Numbered from the stretch's first letter, positions 17,342-26,524 are shown. The stretch is 64,000 nt of DNA from Clostridiales bacterium (GCA_017617525.1 JAFZWA010000050.1:1-64000); one strand, 5' to 3'. The notes: a model not told the origin generated them from the letters alone. Translations and numbers: made by a program.

Positions 17342-18148
17342 CTACACGGATTTGCTTTGTGCCAGAATGGCACCGGCGATCTTTCCATATGCGGCATCAA
17401 TGTCAAAACCACCCTGTCCGAACTCTGTTGTGTAGATGATGTCGATGCCATCGCGGATCCCGGCTTTGTCGTATTGTTCCATTTTCGCTATTGCATCCAT
17501 GCGATAGCGAGCATCGCTTAGTAACCCCAGATGCTCAATAAAAAAGTATCTCATTGTTTCCGGACAGAGAACCGCAAAATCAGGGCGTCTTTCCGTTCCG
17601 CCGATCATTATCAGAGGTTCATATTTGTATTCTAATCCCAGCGCTTCTAATAGTTGCGCGATCATCAATTCTGATTTGGAACGGAATACGTGATTCCCGT
17701 GACGATACCCGTTTGTGATTCTCGGGTCGTTCCACTCGCTGAGAGAGAGCCATTCGTCGATGGAGAAGGAAAGTGACGACAGGTTGGGGGTGTTTACGTT
17801 TGTGTCAGGATCCGGGAAAGCCGGTTTTTCGGGAGTCTTGGAAATGCTTCTGATGGATTGAGTAACGAAAAGATCGTCTGACGAAAGCGCTGCGAGTGCT
17901 TTTCTAACAAGAAAAACTTTCTGGTTTGCCGTCAAAAGCTTCTTGCCTATGGGGGCAGTAATCGAATATTCAAAACACTTTTGCTTGCCGTTGATGGTTT
18001 TAAAAATGCGAATGACATGAACAGTCCGTCCATGAACGTTGTGCTTGCCAAGCGAAAGCTTCGGGGAATTCTGGTCGATGAGCTGGAGCGACGAAATGGC
18101 GCTCTTTCGAAGATGAATCGCGGATTCAATAATACGAGAAGAAATCAT
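17342..18148 (-). CDS. PD-(D/E)XK-like nuclease domain protein
   Basis: A 268-residue protein. The C-terminal half has the arrangement of a PD-(D/E)XK nuclease: a glutamate in FRSKSELMIAQLLEALG, then RRPDFAVL, then the IEHLG strand, followed by a KMEQYDKAGI helix. These residues fit E...D...ExxG core positions, so a fold of this class is likely; activity is unproven. The N-terminal half is unrecognised. The ATG at 18148 follows AGAGGTG. Starts at 18232/18229 also have a ribosome-site-like sequence, but a promoter-like TTGTTG-17-TATATG lies between them and 18148. Hairpin array C begins about 120 bp upstream. Confidence 0.65.
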   Translation of the reverse strand: MISSRIIESAIHLRKSAISSLQLIDQNSPKLSLGKHNVHGRTVHVIRIFKTINGKQKCFEYSITAPIGKKLLTANQKVFLVRKALAALSSDDLFVTQSIRSISKTPEKPAFPDPDTNVNTPNLSSLSFSIDEWLSLSEWNDPRITNGYRHGNHVFRSKSELMIAQLLEALGLEYKYEPLIMIGGTERRPDFAVLCPETMRYFFIEHLGLLSDARYRMDAIAKMEQYDKAGIRDGIDIIYTTEFGQGGFDIDAAYGKIAGAILAQSKSV

Positions 18149-18269
18149 GCTACACCTCTTGTTAGTGATATTTGCTCGATTCATATAATCAACATCTAAT
18201 ACCACAACAAAATTCGAGCATGTACACATCATATCACCTTTGCGGAAGGAAAAAAACAGATTTTTTGTT

Positions 18270-18444
18270 GTTCTAGGTTTGGTTCTAAAAAAGTGGTCAA
18301 AATAGAACGAAACATAGAACAAAGAGGGGATGTTCTAGGTTTGGTTCTAAAAATGCGGTCAAAATAGAACGAAACATAGAACAAAGAGGGGATGTTCTAG
18401 GTTTGGTTCTAAAAAGGTAGTCAAAATAGAACGAAACATAGAAC
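18270..18444. repeat. Hairpin array C: three tandem 62-nt palindromic units
   Basis: Units start at 18270, 18332 and 18394 (62-nt period). Each has a left arm GTTCTAGGTTTGGTTCTA and a right arm TAGAACGAAACATAGAAC around a short loop that varies most between units, with AAAGAGGGGAT as the joint. It is array B in reverse complement. It lies between the minus-strand nuclease-like and DUF4364 genes, i.e. upstream of the former. It is neither CRISPR nor coding. Confidence 0.88.
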
Positions 18445-18518
18445 AAGAAAGCACAACTACAACGTACGCGCTCAAAATTGCAACGTGTGAGCAAATCTGT
18501 TCATTCAAAATGTGGGGG

Positions 18519-19070
18519 TCACTTTTCTTCCGACAACAGTCGAAGGATTTCCATATAAGTCTCAGCAGTGGCTGTTTCCCAGCGCTTACATGTTCTCTCG
18601 GCAACTTCTTCGGAAGGCGCAGCCATGCGCAGAGCAAAAGTTGTCGAGCCGCGCTCGATCAGACGAAGATCGACGTACCATGTGCCCTCGTCATTCGGAG
18701 AATAATCGGCAAATACGCTTTGCGACTCATTCGTGTCGACCTGCCAGTTGCGCGAAGCGGAAGTCAGATAGGCACGGATCGCCGCAGGAACAGAAGGGAG
18801 AAGCCTTTCGAGGATCTCTTTTCCGGCGGGAGTGATATAGCAGGAAAGGACCGGCTTTCCGGTCGCATCTTTTCGAAGTTCGCCCTTTCGAATCATCTCA
18901 GTCATGAGTTTTTGGGCTACAAGTTCCGACTTGGCCTGGCTGAAGGAGAAGAAGTCCATGTATAAAGATTCCAGAGCACAATCCATCAATTGTGAGGACG
19001 AAATATCGTTCACTTTTGAAAGAATGTAAAGAATGATGATCTTGGAATTTGTAGAATCAGCCTTTTCCAT
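18519..19070 (-). CDS. DUF4364 family protein (winged-helix regulator-like)
   Basis: A 183-residue protein matching DUF4364, a Clostridia-specific family with an N-terminal winged-helix fold (residues about 1-85, ILYILSKVNDISSSQLMDC as first helices) and a C-terminal domain of unknown role. It is probably a DNA-binding regulator, but no targets are known. The ATG at 19070 follows AGGGGTA. It is transcribed toward hairpin array C. The gap 19071-19380 upstream holds one octamer (19155-19162) and the pgi promoter. Confidence 0.85.
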   Translation of the reverse strand: MEKADSTNSKIIILYILSKVNDISSSQLMDCALESLYMDFFSFSQAKSELVAQKLMTEMIRKGELRKDATGKPVLSCYITPAGKEILERLLPSVPAAIRAYLTSASRNWQVDTNESQSVFADYSPNDEGTWYVDLRLIERGSTTFALRMAAPSEEVAERTCKRWETATAETYMEILRLLSEEK

Positions 19071-19320
19071 GGGTACCCCTGTCTGTAATCGTGGTTCTCA
19101 TTATAATTCATAAAGTCAAAAGAATCCATTTTGAATTGGATCTTCATCCTCGCGAAAAGCACCTGCCCCTCTTAAAGAGCGCTGACGAAGCCATCCTAAC
19201 TTAACCGATTTCGACTTTCATTTTTTCTTGACAAATCATAAAAACCTACGATTTTCACGAAATTCTTAATGAAATCTGATGCATTTTCTGCGTTTCTATC
19301 CGTGCAATCCGCGTTATTCA

Positions 19321-19329
19321 TGTTATACT
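19321..19329 (+). promoter_or_regulatory. Extended -10 promoter of pgi
   Basis: TGTTATACT is an extended -10 element 52 bp before the pgi start. A TTGACA occurs near 19228 but is too far upstream to pair with it. Confidence 0.55.
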
Positions 19330-19380
19330 TAATGCGGTGTTGAGGACACCAATTTTCATAAAAGAATGAGGAGAATTTTT

Positions 19381-20727
19381 ATGATTAGTCTTGATACTTC
19401 CAACATTATGCCTTTCATTTCCGAAGGCGAAATGGAAAAGATGCTGCCACAGGTAGAAGTGGCACACAACATGCTTCACAAGAAGACAGGTCCCGGCAGT
19501 GACTTCCTTGGCTGGGTAGAGCTTCCGAGCAAGTATGACAAGAACGAGTTTATCCGTATCCGCAAAGCAGCCGCTAAGATCAGAAAGGATTCTGATGTAC
19601 TTCTGGTTATCGGTATCGGCGGTTCCTACCTCGGCGCAAGAGCTGCGATCGAGCTTCTGTCTCATTCTTTCGCGAATGTTGCCCAGAAGAAGGTAAGAAA
19701 AGCTCCGATGGTCCTTTTCTGCGGTAACTCCATCAGCGCTACTTATCTTGCTGACCTGATGGATCTTCTCGAAGGTAAGAGAGTTTCCGTTAACATCATC
19801 TCCAAGTCCGGTACAACAACTGAGCCGGCGATCGCTTTCCGTATCATCCGCGCTTACATGGAAGAAAAGTACGGTAAAGAAGAGGCAAGACAGAGAATCT
19901 ACGCAACAACAGATAAGGCGAAGGGAGCTCTTAAGGGCCTCGCAACTAAGGAAGGCTACGAGACATTCGTAGTACCGGATGACGTCGGAGGACGTTTCTC
20001 CGTTCTGACAGCTGTAGGTCTTCTGCCGATCGCTGTTGCAGGTATCGACATCCGTCAACTCATGACCGGTGCTCGTGACGCAAGCCGTGATTTCAAGAAG
20101 GTAGAAATGGAGAACGACTGCTACAAGTACGCGATCGCCAGAAACTGCCTGCTGCGCCGCGGTTACACAACAGAAGTCATGGTCAACTACGAGCCTTCTT
20201 TCCACTTCATGACAGAATGGTGGAAGCAGCTCTACGGTGAGTCCGAAGGTAAGGACGGCAGAGGTATTTTCCCGGCCGGCGTTGACAACACCACAGACCT
20301 CCACTCCATGGGTCAGTACATCCAGGACGGTAAGAGAATGCTCTTCGAGACAGTTGTTGTTATCGACAAGGCTCGTCGTTCTTTCAAGATCCCGAACGAT
20401 CCGGAGAACCTCGACGGTCTGAACTTCCTTTCCGGTATGGACATGAACGAAGTTAACCTCAAGGCGATGCAGGGTACAGTTCTTGCTCACGTTGACGGTA
20501 AGGTCCCGAACCTCATCATCCACGTTCCTGAGCTCAACGAGTACTGGCTCGGTCAGCTGATCTACTTCTTCGAGAAGGCTTGCGGTATTTCCGGTTACCT
20601 CAATTCCGTAAATCCGTTCAACCAGCCCGGTGTTGAAGCTTACAAGAAGAACATGTTCGCTCTTCTCGGAAAGCCCGGCTATGAAGCTGAGAAAAAAGCA
20701 CTGGAGAAGCGCCTGAAGAATAAGTAA
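19381..20727 (+). CDS. pgi: Glucose-6-phosphate isomerase
   Basis: A 448-residue glycolytic enzyme interconverting glucose 6-phosphate and fructose 6-phosphate. Sugar-phosphate-binding motifs [11 protein letters not shown] and [10 protein letters not shown] are present, and the C-terminal region carries the conserved [14 protein letters not shown]. The length matches the shorter Firmicutes form. The ATG at 19381 follows GAGGAG; an in-frame ATG five codons earlier lies too close to that site. It is a single-gene unit with its own promoter and terminator. Codon use (many ACA, GCT, GTA) is typical of a highly expressed gene here. Confidence 0.97.
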   Translation: MISLDTSNIMPFISEGEMEKMLPQVEVAHNMLHKKTGPGSDFLGWVELPSKYDKNEFIRIRKAAAKIRKDSDVLLVIGIGGSYLGARAAIELLSHSFANVAQKKVRKAPMVLFCGNSISATYLADLMDLLEGKRVSVNIISKSGTTTEPAIAFRIIRAYMEEKYGKEEARQRIYATTDKAKGALKGLATKEGYETFVVPDDVGGRFSVLTAVGLLPIAVAGIDIRQLMTGARDASRDFKKVEMENDCYKYAIARNCLLRRGYTTEVMVNYEPSFHFMTEWWKQLYGESEGKDGRGIFPAGVDNTTDLHSMGQYIQDGKRMLFETVVVIDKARRSFKIPNDPENLDGLNFLSGMDMNEVNLKAMQGTVLAHVDGKVPNLIIHVPELNEYWLGQLIYFFEKACGISGYLNSVNPFNQPGVEAYKKNMFALLGKPGYEAEKKALEKRLKNK

Positions 20728-20743
20728 TTTCAAGTGATTCTTA

Positions 20744-20792
20744 AAGGCCCCGGAGGTTCTTTTGCTAAAGAACTTTCGGGGCTTGTTTTTTT
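20744..20792 (+). terminator. Terminator after pgi
   Basis: GCCCCG (20747-20752) and GTTCTTT pair with AAAGAAC and CGGGGC (20777-20782), followed by TTGTTTTTTT. Confidence 0.88.
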
Positions 20793-20837
20793 GCTGTAAA
20801 ATGAAGAACAGAAATCTAAGGAGCCCTTTATTGCGTC

Positions 20838-22862
20838 ATGAAGATCAATCCTGTCCCGCTTTCTAAATCGGACCTGATGTCGGTCGAAAGCCCCGCCAGA
20901 TATGTCGGCGGCGAATTCAATGCCGTCATCAAGGAAGACATGCTCGAAGAACTCGAAAAGACGGGCAAAACATCGTACGTCCGATTCGCTTTCTGCTTTC
21001 CCGATATCTATGAGATCGGCATGAGCAACCTCGCGCTTCAGATCCTGTATCACGTGCTGAACGAAAGTGATTTTGTCGCGTGCGAAAGAGCCTTTTCGCC
21101 GTGGCTCGACATGGATAAGATCCTTCGCGAAAAGAACATTCCCCTGTATTCTCAGGAGACAAAGACACCGCTTTGCGACTTTGATATCCTGGGCTTTACG
21201 CTCGGCTACGAGATGTGTTTTACCAACGTCCTTCAGATGATGGACCTCGGTAAGATCCCGCTTCTTCAAAAGGACCGTGGCGAGGACGATCCGATCATCT
21301 GCTGCGGCGGCCCGGTCGCGTATAACGTTGAGCCGATGGCGGACTTTTTCGATATCGCCATGATGGGCGAGGGCGAGGAAATGATCCTCGAGCTTTCTGA
21401 AAAGATCCGTGAATACAAGCTCTCGAAAAGCACAGAGCATCCGATGACCAGACAGCAGCTCCTTCGTAACTGCGATGAGATCGAAGGCATCTACGTGCCG
21501 TCGCTTTACGAGGTTTCCTATAACTACGACAAAAACTCCGATAAGCCGCTCGGCGCCAATATCCGACCGATCGAGGACGGCATTAAGACCACGATTAAAA
21601 AGCGCATCATCAGTGATCTGGATGCCTGCACATATCCGACGTCTCCGGTCGTATCGAATCTGCGTGTCGTTCATGACAGATCCTACCTTGAGGTCTTCCG
21701 CGGCTGTATCCGCGGCTGCCGTTTCTGCCAGGCAGGATTCATCTATCGCCCGGTAAGAGAAAAGTCGGTAGAGGTTCTTTGCGAGCAGGGAAGACAGCTT
21801 GAAAAGAACACCGGCTACGATGAGATGGGACTGCTGTCTTTGGCGACATCTGACTATACGGAATTCCCGAAACTTGCGGAGAATCTTCTCGAGACATTCG
21901 AAGGTCACCACACGAGCCTTTCGCTGCCGTCACTGCGACTCGATTCTTTCTCTCTGGATCTGATGGAAAAGGTCCAGTCCACGAGAAAGTCGGGCCTGAC
22001 GTTCGCGCCGGAAGCAGGCACGCAGCGCCTTCGCGACGTCATCAACAAGAACATCAAGGAAGAGGATATCTTCTCGGCGCTCCGCCTGGCCTTCATGGGT
22101 GGCTGGAGCACCGTCAAACTTTACTTCATGCTCGGCCTTCCGACCGAGACGGACGAGGATGTTCTCGGCATCGCCGACCTTGCGTCACGTATCGAAAAGC
22201 TCTACTACGACGTTGGCCGTGAGACGGGTCAGAAGATGAGAAGACTTGAGATCACGGTATCTACTTCGCTCTTTATCCCGAAGCCGTTTACGCCGTTTCA
22301 GTGGGAGCCACAGAATACGAAAGAAGAGCTTATCAGAAAGCAGAGACTTCTCAAAGACCACATCCGAAGCAGAAATATCCGCTACGCCTGGCATGACTTT
22401 GATTCGTCTGTCTGGGAAGTTGTTCTCGCAAGAGGCGACAGACGATTGGCGCCGGTAATTCTCGAGGGCTATAAGGCCGGCCATTACTTCGACGCGTGGG
22501 ACGATCACTTCCGCTTTGGCGAGTGGGTCGAGATCCTGGAAAAACACGGCCTGAAGATCGAAGATTTCGCAAGAGAATATTCCGAAGAGGAGATCCTTCC
22601 ATGGGACCACGTCAGCGTGGGTGTCAACAAGAAGTTCCTTCTTTCGGAAAGACATAAAGCACATGAAGAAACGACGACTCCGTCCTGCCGTGAGCATTGC
22701 TCGGGCTGCGGCGCCGCGACGTTCGGCGTAGGCGAGTGTTTCGCAAAGAGAAACACCGCGAGCGCCGGCACGACCTCGGCCGCGACCGAAAGCACATCTG
22801 CCGCCCCGGCCGGTTCAGGCGCTTCTTCAGAGGAAGGAGGTGCCGCAGATGCTGCAAAGTGA
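20838..22862 (+). CDS. B12-binding-type radical SAM protein (TIGR03960 family)
   Basis: A 674-residue radical SAM protein. The N-terminal ~200 residues resemble the B12-binding-like region of the family (FPDIYEIGMSNLALQIL). The cluster motif CxxxCxxC is GCIRGCRFCQAG near residue 297. The tail has a second cysteine cluster (SCREHCSGCGAATFGVGEC) and then about 40 residues of Ala/Ser/Thr/Gly-rich sequence that look disordered. The reaction is not established for the family. It is regularly paired with the DUF2344 protein encoded next, which overlaps its end by 14 nt. The family often sits near ribosomal L21/L27 genes, but here it is about 20 kb away from rpmA. Confidence 0.92.
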   Translation: MKINPVPLSKSDLMSVESPARYVGGEFNAVIKEDMLEELEKTGKTSYVRFAFCFPDIYEIGMSNLALQILYHVLNESDFVACERAFSPWLDMDKILREKNIPLYSQETKTPLCDFDILGFTLGYEMCFTNVLQMMDLGKIPLLQKDRGEDDPIICCGGPVAYNVEPMADFFDIAMMGEGEEMILELSEKIREYKLSKSTEHPMTRQQLLRNCDEIEGIYVPSLYEVSYNYDKNSDKPLGANIRPIEDGIKTTIKKRIISDLDACTYPTSPVVSNLRVVHDRSYLEVFRGCIRGCRFCQAGFIYRPVREKSVEVLCEQGRQLEKNTGYDEMGLLSLATSDYTEFPKLAENLLETFEGHHTSLSLPSLRLDSFSLDLMEKVQSTRKSGLTFAPEAGTQRLRDVINKNIKEEDIFSALRLAFMGGWSTVKLYFMLGLPTETDEDVLGIADLASRIEKLYYDVGRETGQKMRRLEITVSTSLFIPKPFTPFQWEPQNTKEELIRKQRLLKDHIRSRNIRYAWHDFDSSVWEVVLARGDRRLAPVILEGYKAGHYFDAWDDHFRFGEWVEILEKHGLKIEDFAREYSEEEILPWDHVSVGVNKKFLLSERHKAHEETTTPSCREHCSGCGAATFGVGECFAKRNTASAGTTSAATESTSAAPAGSGASSEEGGAADAAK

Positions 22863-23583
22863 ACGCGAAAAGATGATGACCATGCAGGAGCATCAGACGG
22901 CGTACGTGCAGCGCGCATCCTTCAGTAGAGAAGGCGCGACCGTATTCCTCGGCCACCTCGACCTGATGACCTGCTTTGAAAGAGCCGCGCGAAGAGCGGG
23001 CCTTCCGATCCTTTATTCGCAGGGCTATAACCCGCGTCCCATGATGGTCTTCGCGCTGCCGTTGGGTGTCGGTATCGAGACGCGTTGCGACTATCTCGAC
23101 GTCTCCCTGAAGTGCCCTTATGACGCGGATAAGTTCACCGAAGAACTGAACGCATATCTTCCGACGGGACTTCGGATCATCAAGTCCAAAGAGATCCCGG
23201 AGCCGAAGGACAGCATCATGTCGATCGTAACGACCGCGGCCTACCGATTCGGGGCCAAGGGCATCCGTGCCGCCATGGAAAAGGCCATGCAGGAGGAAAG
23301 CCTCATCGTCACGAAGATGGCCAAGGGAAAAGAAAAACAGACGGACATAAGACCGCTTCTGATCTCGCTGTCGCAGGCAAGTGACGGCGATCCGGACAGT
23401 GTGGATTTCTACGCTTTTGCGGGATCTGAAAGAAACGTACGACCTGACCTGATCTTAAGCAGTTTAAGTAAATACTGCGGTATGGATCCGCAAACGGCCG
23501 AGAACACAAGGGTAATACGACTGGGGCTTTTCTCGGGGGAATATCCGAGGATCATCCCGATCAGTGACGTCGAAGTCCGATAA
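22849..23583 (+). CDS. TIGR03936/DUF2344 radical SAM-linked protein
   Basis: A 244-residue protein of the DUF2344 family, the constant partner of TIGR03960 radical SAM proteins. The conserved region FLGHLDLMTCFERAARRAGLP lies near residue 36 and YNPRPMMVFALPLGVG near residue 62. A role in RNA or ribosome modification is suspected but unproven. The ATG at 22849 follows AAGGAGGTG inside the end of the upstream gene, so translation is coupled. Confidence 0.9.
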   Translation: MLQSEREKMMTMQEHQTAYVQRASFSREGATVFLGHLDLMTCFERAARRAGLPILYSQGYNPRPMMVFALPLGVGIETRCDYLDVSLKCPYDADKFTEELNAYLPTGLRIIKSKEIPEPKDSIMSIVTTAAYRFGAKGIRAAMEKAMQEESLIVTKMAKGKEKQTDIRPLLISLSQASDGDPDSVDFYAFAGSERNVRPDLILSSLSKYCGMDPQTAENTRVIRLGLFSGEYPRIIPISDVEVR

Positions 23584-23588
23584 GAACC

Positions 23589-23631
23589 GCCGACAGGTGC
23601 TTTTGCCAAAGTGCCTTCGGCATTGTTTTTT
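23589..23631 (+). terminator. Terminator after the DUF2344 gene, octamer in its loop
   Basis: GCCGA (23589-23593) pairs with TCGGC (23617-23621), with AGG/CCT possibly extending it, followed by ATTGTTTTTT. The interior contains a complete GTGCTTTT (23597-23604), as in the obg terminator. Confidence 0.65.
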
Positions 23632-23678
23632 AGCGAGGTTTCGTGTAAAATTTTGTTGTATGTGGGGAGGATTTGAGG

Positions 23679-24176
23679 ATGGAACCGCTTGAACAAGATT
23701 TCGCAGCAAGTCTTTTGAGTATTTTCGATAATGTTCTTTTGACCGAAGAAATGGCCCTTTCGAAGGGTTATTTTTCCGACCTTTCCATTGCCGAGCTTCA
23801 CACGATCAACGCGATCGGCCCCTATGAGGCCAGAACGATGACCGAGACGGCAAATATCCTCGGCATCACGATCGGTACGCTCACTGTAGCGGTCGACCGT
23901 CTCGTGAAGAAAAAGTACGTTGAGCGCCAGCGCGACACGAAGGACCGAAGGATCGTAAGGATCTCCCTGACACGTCAGGGCAAGCTTGCGTACCGCATGC
24001 ATTCCAAGTTCCACAGAGTCCTGGCAAAGCGCATTTTCGACCCGCTCAACGAACAAGAGAGAAAGATCCTAACCAAAACGATCGAAGAGATCGATTCCTT
24101 CGTCAAAGAGCAGTACAAGAAGTACAGCACCGGCGAACAATATAAGAAGATCGTCCGTGACGATACGGAGGTATAA
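23679..24176 (+). CDS. MarR family transcriptional regulator (FabT-like position)
   Basis: A 165-residue MarR-family protein. The winged helix spans about residues 40-110, with TETANILGITIGTLTVAVDRLVKKKYVERQRDTKDRR as helix-turn-helix and wing (residues about 55-92). Family members bind palindromic operators as dimers. Directly downstream is an acyl carrier protein gene, as with FabT regulators of fatty-acid synthesis, so a lipid role is inferred. The ATG at 23679 is 8 nt after GGGGAGG; a TTG at 23673 is too close. Confidence 0.88.
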   Translation: MEPLEQDFAASLLSIFDNVLLTEEMALSKGYFSDLSIAELHTINAIGPYEARTMTETANILGITIGTLTVAVDRLVKKKYVERQRDTKDRRIVRISLTRQGKLAYRMHSKFHRVLAKRIFDPLNEQERKILTKTIEEIDSFVKEQYKKYSTGEQYKKIVRDDTEV

Positions 24177-24178
24177 AG

Positions 24179-24490
24179 ATGGCAGTTTCCAAGAAAAAGG
24201 CATCGGATATGAATGAGTCCGAAGAGAAGGTTACTTCTGCAAAAGCACTTTCCCGCGAAGTGATCTTTGACACGCTTTCGGATATGCTTGCCGAGCTCCT
24301 TGAGATGAAGAAGTCGGACTTTTCCGAGGATACGATGATCTTTGAAGAACTGCCGCTCGACTCCCTCCAGCTCTATGAACTGGTTGTCGATCTCGAGGAG
24401 AGATTTGACCTTCAGATCTCGGACGAAGCGATCGAGAAGATCCGCTCGGTCGGCGATGTAGTGGACATGATCCACGATGCCGCGAACTGA
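24179..24490 (+). CDS. Acyl carrier protein
   Basis: A 103-residue acyl carrier protein with a 25-residue N-terminal extension beyond the usual ~78 residues. The phosphopantetheine serine is in LPLDSLQLYELVVDLEERF. It carries acyl chains as thioesters in the cytoplasm. It starts 2 nt after the MarR gene stop with CGGAGG upstream, so the two are co-expressed. Downstream lie lipid kinase, acyltransferase and acyl-CoA synthetase genes. The DSLQ motif and extension suggest a specialised ACP rather than the main fatty-acid one, which is inference. Confidence 0.9.
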   Translation: MAVSKKKASDMNESEEKVTSAKALSREVIFDTLSDMLAELLEMKKSDFSEDTMIFEELPLDSLQLYELVVDLEERFDLQISDEAIEKIRSVGDVVDMIHDAAN

Positions 24491-24519
24491 TAAAAACACA
24501 GCATTTGGGGATTTAGGCA

Positions 24520-25491
24520 TTGCAGTACATTTTCATAGTGAATTCGAATATTCATAAGAGAAGGAAGAAGGCTTTGGAAAAGGCCGTAGCTGCCCTTCCC
24601 CCGGATCTGCGTCACCGTTCGAAGATCTTTTATACCGAGCACGCAAGTCACGCCGAAGAACTCGCCATTACGAACTCCGAAAAGTACGGATCCGAGTGCA
24701 TCATTTTCGCGTGCGGCGGAGACGGCACGGTCCATGAGATCGCAAACGCGCTGGCTTTCAGAAACTCCCCGATGGCGGTCATTCCGCTCGGAACGGGAAA
24801 TGATTTCGCCAGAACTTTATATCCGAAAGATCTTTATAAGAATCCGCTCGATGTCTTAAAGCGCCTCGAAAGCCCGATGATCCATCCGATCGATCTTCTT
24901 CGTATCGACAGTTACGACTATCTCGGAAATCACCTGCCGTCCTGGAGCCGCTATAGCCTGAACATCGCATCGATGGGCCTCGACACTCTTGTACAGGCGA
25001 AGGCAAAGCGCATCGTGGCCAAGCACCCGAAGAGCCTTTTCTTCAGAAATAACGCGTATTCCTTCGCGGCGATCTCCTGTCTTATGAATGGCTGGAGATT
25101 TAAGATGGACTATAAGATCGAGCTGGAAAACGGCGAGATGATCGAGAAGAAGGGCATGGATTATTCCCTCGTCAGCATCTGCAACGGCAGATACTACGGC
25201 GGCGGATTCTGTCCGGCTCCGAACGCGTCGGTCAACGACGGTGTCCTGGACGTTTGTATCGTCGAGCACATGTCGAAGACAAAGGCGTTTTCCCAGCTGA
25301 TGAAATACAAAAAGGGTAAGCATATCGGACAGAAGGGTTTTACCTTCTATCGTTCCACAAGTGGTATCTTTAATTCACTGAACAGTAATCTGCAGATGCA
25401 GGGAAACTACGACGGTGAAGACTTCTTCGGACATAAGGTCCGTTACGAAGTCATTCCGAACGCGATCCAGATGGCGTTTTTTACGGAATAA
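24520..25491 (+). CDS. Diacylglycerol/lipid kinase (DagK/YegS family)
   Basis: A 323-residue lipid kinase with the nucleotide-binding motif CGGDGTVHEIANAL near residue 65 and IPLGTGNDFARTL near residue 88, both characteristic of the diacylglycerol kinase catalytic domain. It phosphorylates diacylglycerol or a related lipid to recycle it into phosphatidate. The start is TTG at 24520 with GGGGA 8 nt upstream; no ATG is available. It is 29 nt after the ACP gene and ends in a terminator shared with the convergent acyltransferase gene. Confidence 0.92.
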   Translation: MQYIFIVNSNIHKRRKKALEKAVAALPPDLRHRSKIFYTEHASHAEELAITNSEKYGSECIIFACGGDGTVHEIANALAFRNSPMAVIPLGTGNDFARTLYPKDLYKNPLDVLKRLESPMIHPIDLLRIDSYDYLGNHLPSWSRYSLNIASMGLDTLVQAKAKRIVAKHPKSLFFRNNAYSFAAISCLMNGWRFKMDYKIELENGEMIEKKGMDYSLVSICNGRYYGGGFCPAPNASVNDGVLDVCIVEHMSKTKAFSQLMKYKKGKHIGQKGFTFYRSTSGIFNSLNSNLQMQGNYDGEDFFGHKVRYEVIPNAIQMAFFTE

Positions 25492-25506
25492 AACAATGCA
25501 AAAAGA

Positions 25507-25531
25507 AGACCTGCCACGGGCAGGTTTTTTT
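25507..25531. terminator. Terminator between the lipid kinase and plsC-like genes
   Basis: ACCTGCC (25509-25515) pairs with GGCAGGT (25519-25525), followed by seven T. The minus-strand gene ends immediately beyond at 25533. Confidence 0.85.
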
Positions 25532-25532
25532 G

Positions 25533-26261
25533 TTATTGCAGGTTAACGTCCTTTTTCTCCATTTCTTTCATCCAGGTATAAGCCGCGTCCGTCATCTTGT
25601 GCGGGTCGCGCTCAAACTGATCCGGGTGCAACGGTGCGCCGAAATGGATAGTGATCCTTTTTCTTCTGTGATTTTTGTGATCCCATGTCTGCGGCTTTTT
25701 CATGTGACGTGACCAAGCCTGATATCCGCCTTCGATATAGACGGGCAGAAGCGGGACGTTTGCTTTGATGGCGATATATGCGGCACCGTCCTTAAACTCG
25801 CCGAGGTGTCCGTCGGAGGTTCTGGTTCCTTCCGGATGCACGAGGATGATGTTGCCGTTTTCAACTTCTTTTTTCGCTTTGATGAGACCTCTTACCGGGT
25901 TGCCGAAACGATCGACGGCGATACCTCTTCCGACGTGCATCATGACGCGTCCGAGACGACCGTAGTTAGTCTCAAGGTCAGATGCCGCGAGCGCGCAGAA
26001 TACCTTTCTGTGCTTTCTCGGGAGCATGCTCATGATCCACATGCCGTCGGCATAGGTCTGGTGATTGGAGCAGATAACATAAGGGGATTCGGAAGGGATG
26101 TTTTCCTTCTCGCCCGGACGAAGCTTGACGAGCATCTTCGTGATGGCCATGGAAACGTGGTACCAGAAAAAGCCCGTGAATCCACGCGGCGTCGGATACT
26201 TCTTATTCAGTTCTTCGACGGAATGTGTCGGTGCGGAAGAACCGCTTTCTTTCGATGACAT
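25533..26261 (-). CDS. plsC: 1-acyl-glycerol-3-phosphate acyltransferase (PlsC-like)
   Basis: A 242-residue acyltransferase with the HX4D active site (CSNHQTYADG, near residue 70) and the substrate motif VHPEGTRTSDG. It acylates lysophosphatidate to phosphatidate at the membrane. It starts at ATG 26261 after AGGAGAG. It converges on the lipid kinase, so phosphatidate metabolism is the common theme. The gap 26262-26524 to the divergent acyl-CoA synthetase holds one octamer (26362-26369) and a candidate promoter. Confidence 0.9.
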   Translation of the reverse strand: MSSKESGSSAPTHSVEELNKKYPTPRGFTGFFWYHVSMAITKMLVKLRPGEKENIPSESPYVICSNHQTYADGMWIMSMLPRKHRKVFCALAASDLETNYGRLGRVMMHVGRGIAVDRFGNPVRGLIKAKKEVENGNIILVHPEGTRTSDGHLGEFKDGAAYIAIKANVPLLPVYIEGGYQAWSRHMKKPQTWDHKNHRRKRITIHFGAPLHPDQFERDPHKMTDAAYTWMKEMEKKDVNLQ

Positions 26262-26429
26262 GACCCACTCTCCTATAACTATTACCTTCTCTTACGATAT
26301 GCTAGACTACAAAAGGTGGATTGTCAATTGAAATTTCTTTAGGTTTTTTGAATAGAGAAAAGTGCTTTTCACGGCGAAGACAAGGGCATTTTGACGAATT
26401 AGTTTGATTTTCAAAATATTTTCCGAAAA

Positions 26430-26468
26430 GATAGACGATTTGGCAAGAAAGTGGTATCATTCTAAATT
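26430..26468 (+). promoter_or_regulatory. Candidate promoter of the acyl-CoA synthetase-addBA operon
   Basis: TTGGCA, a 17-bp spacer and TAAATT lie about 60-90 bp before the start at 26525. Confidence 0.4.
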
Positions 26469-26524
26469 GCGTACAGTTGCGAGAATTTACATGTACGCGA
26501 TCCTATTGCCGCTACGGAGGACTT

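Noticed and set aside
18297-18637. Minus-strand frames running through hairpin array C
   Set aside because: They consist of array sequence in shifting frames with no ribosome site and no consistent product.
19318-20733. 471-residue open frame antisense to pgi
   Set aside because: It mirrors the codon pattern of pgi, which has a complete family match; the antisense product matches nothing and has no ribosome site. The same applies to long antisense frames at 5053-6399, 20730-21911, 51577-53163 and 59014-60270.
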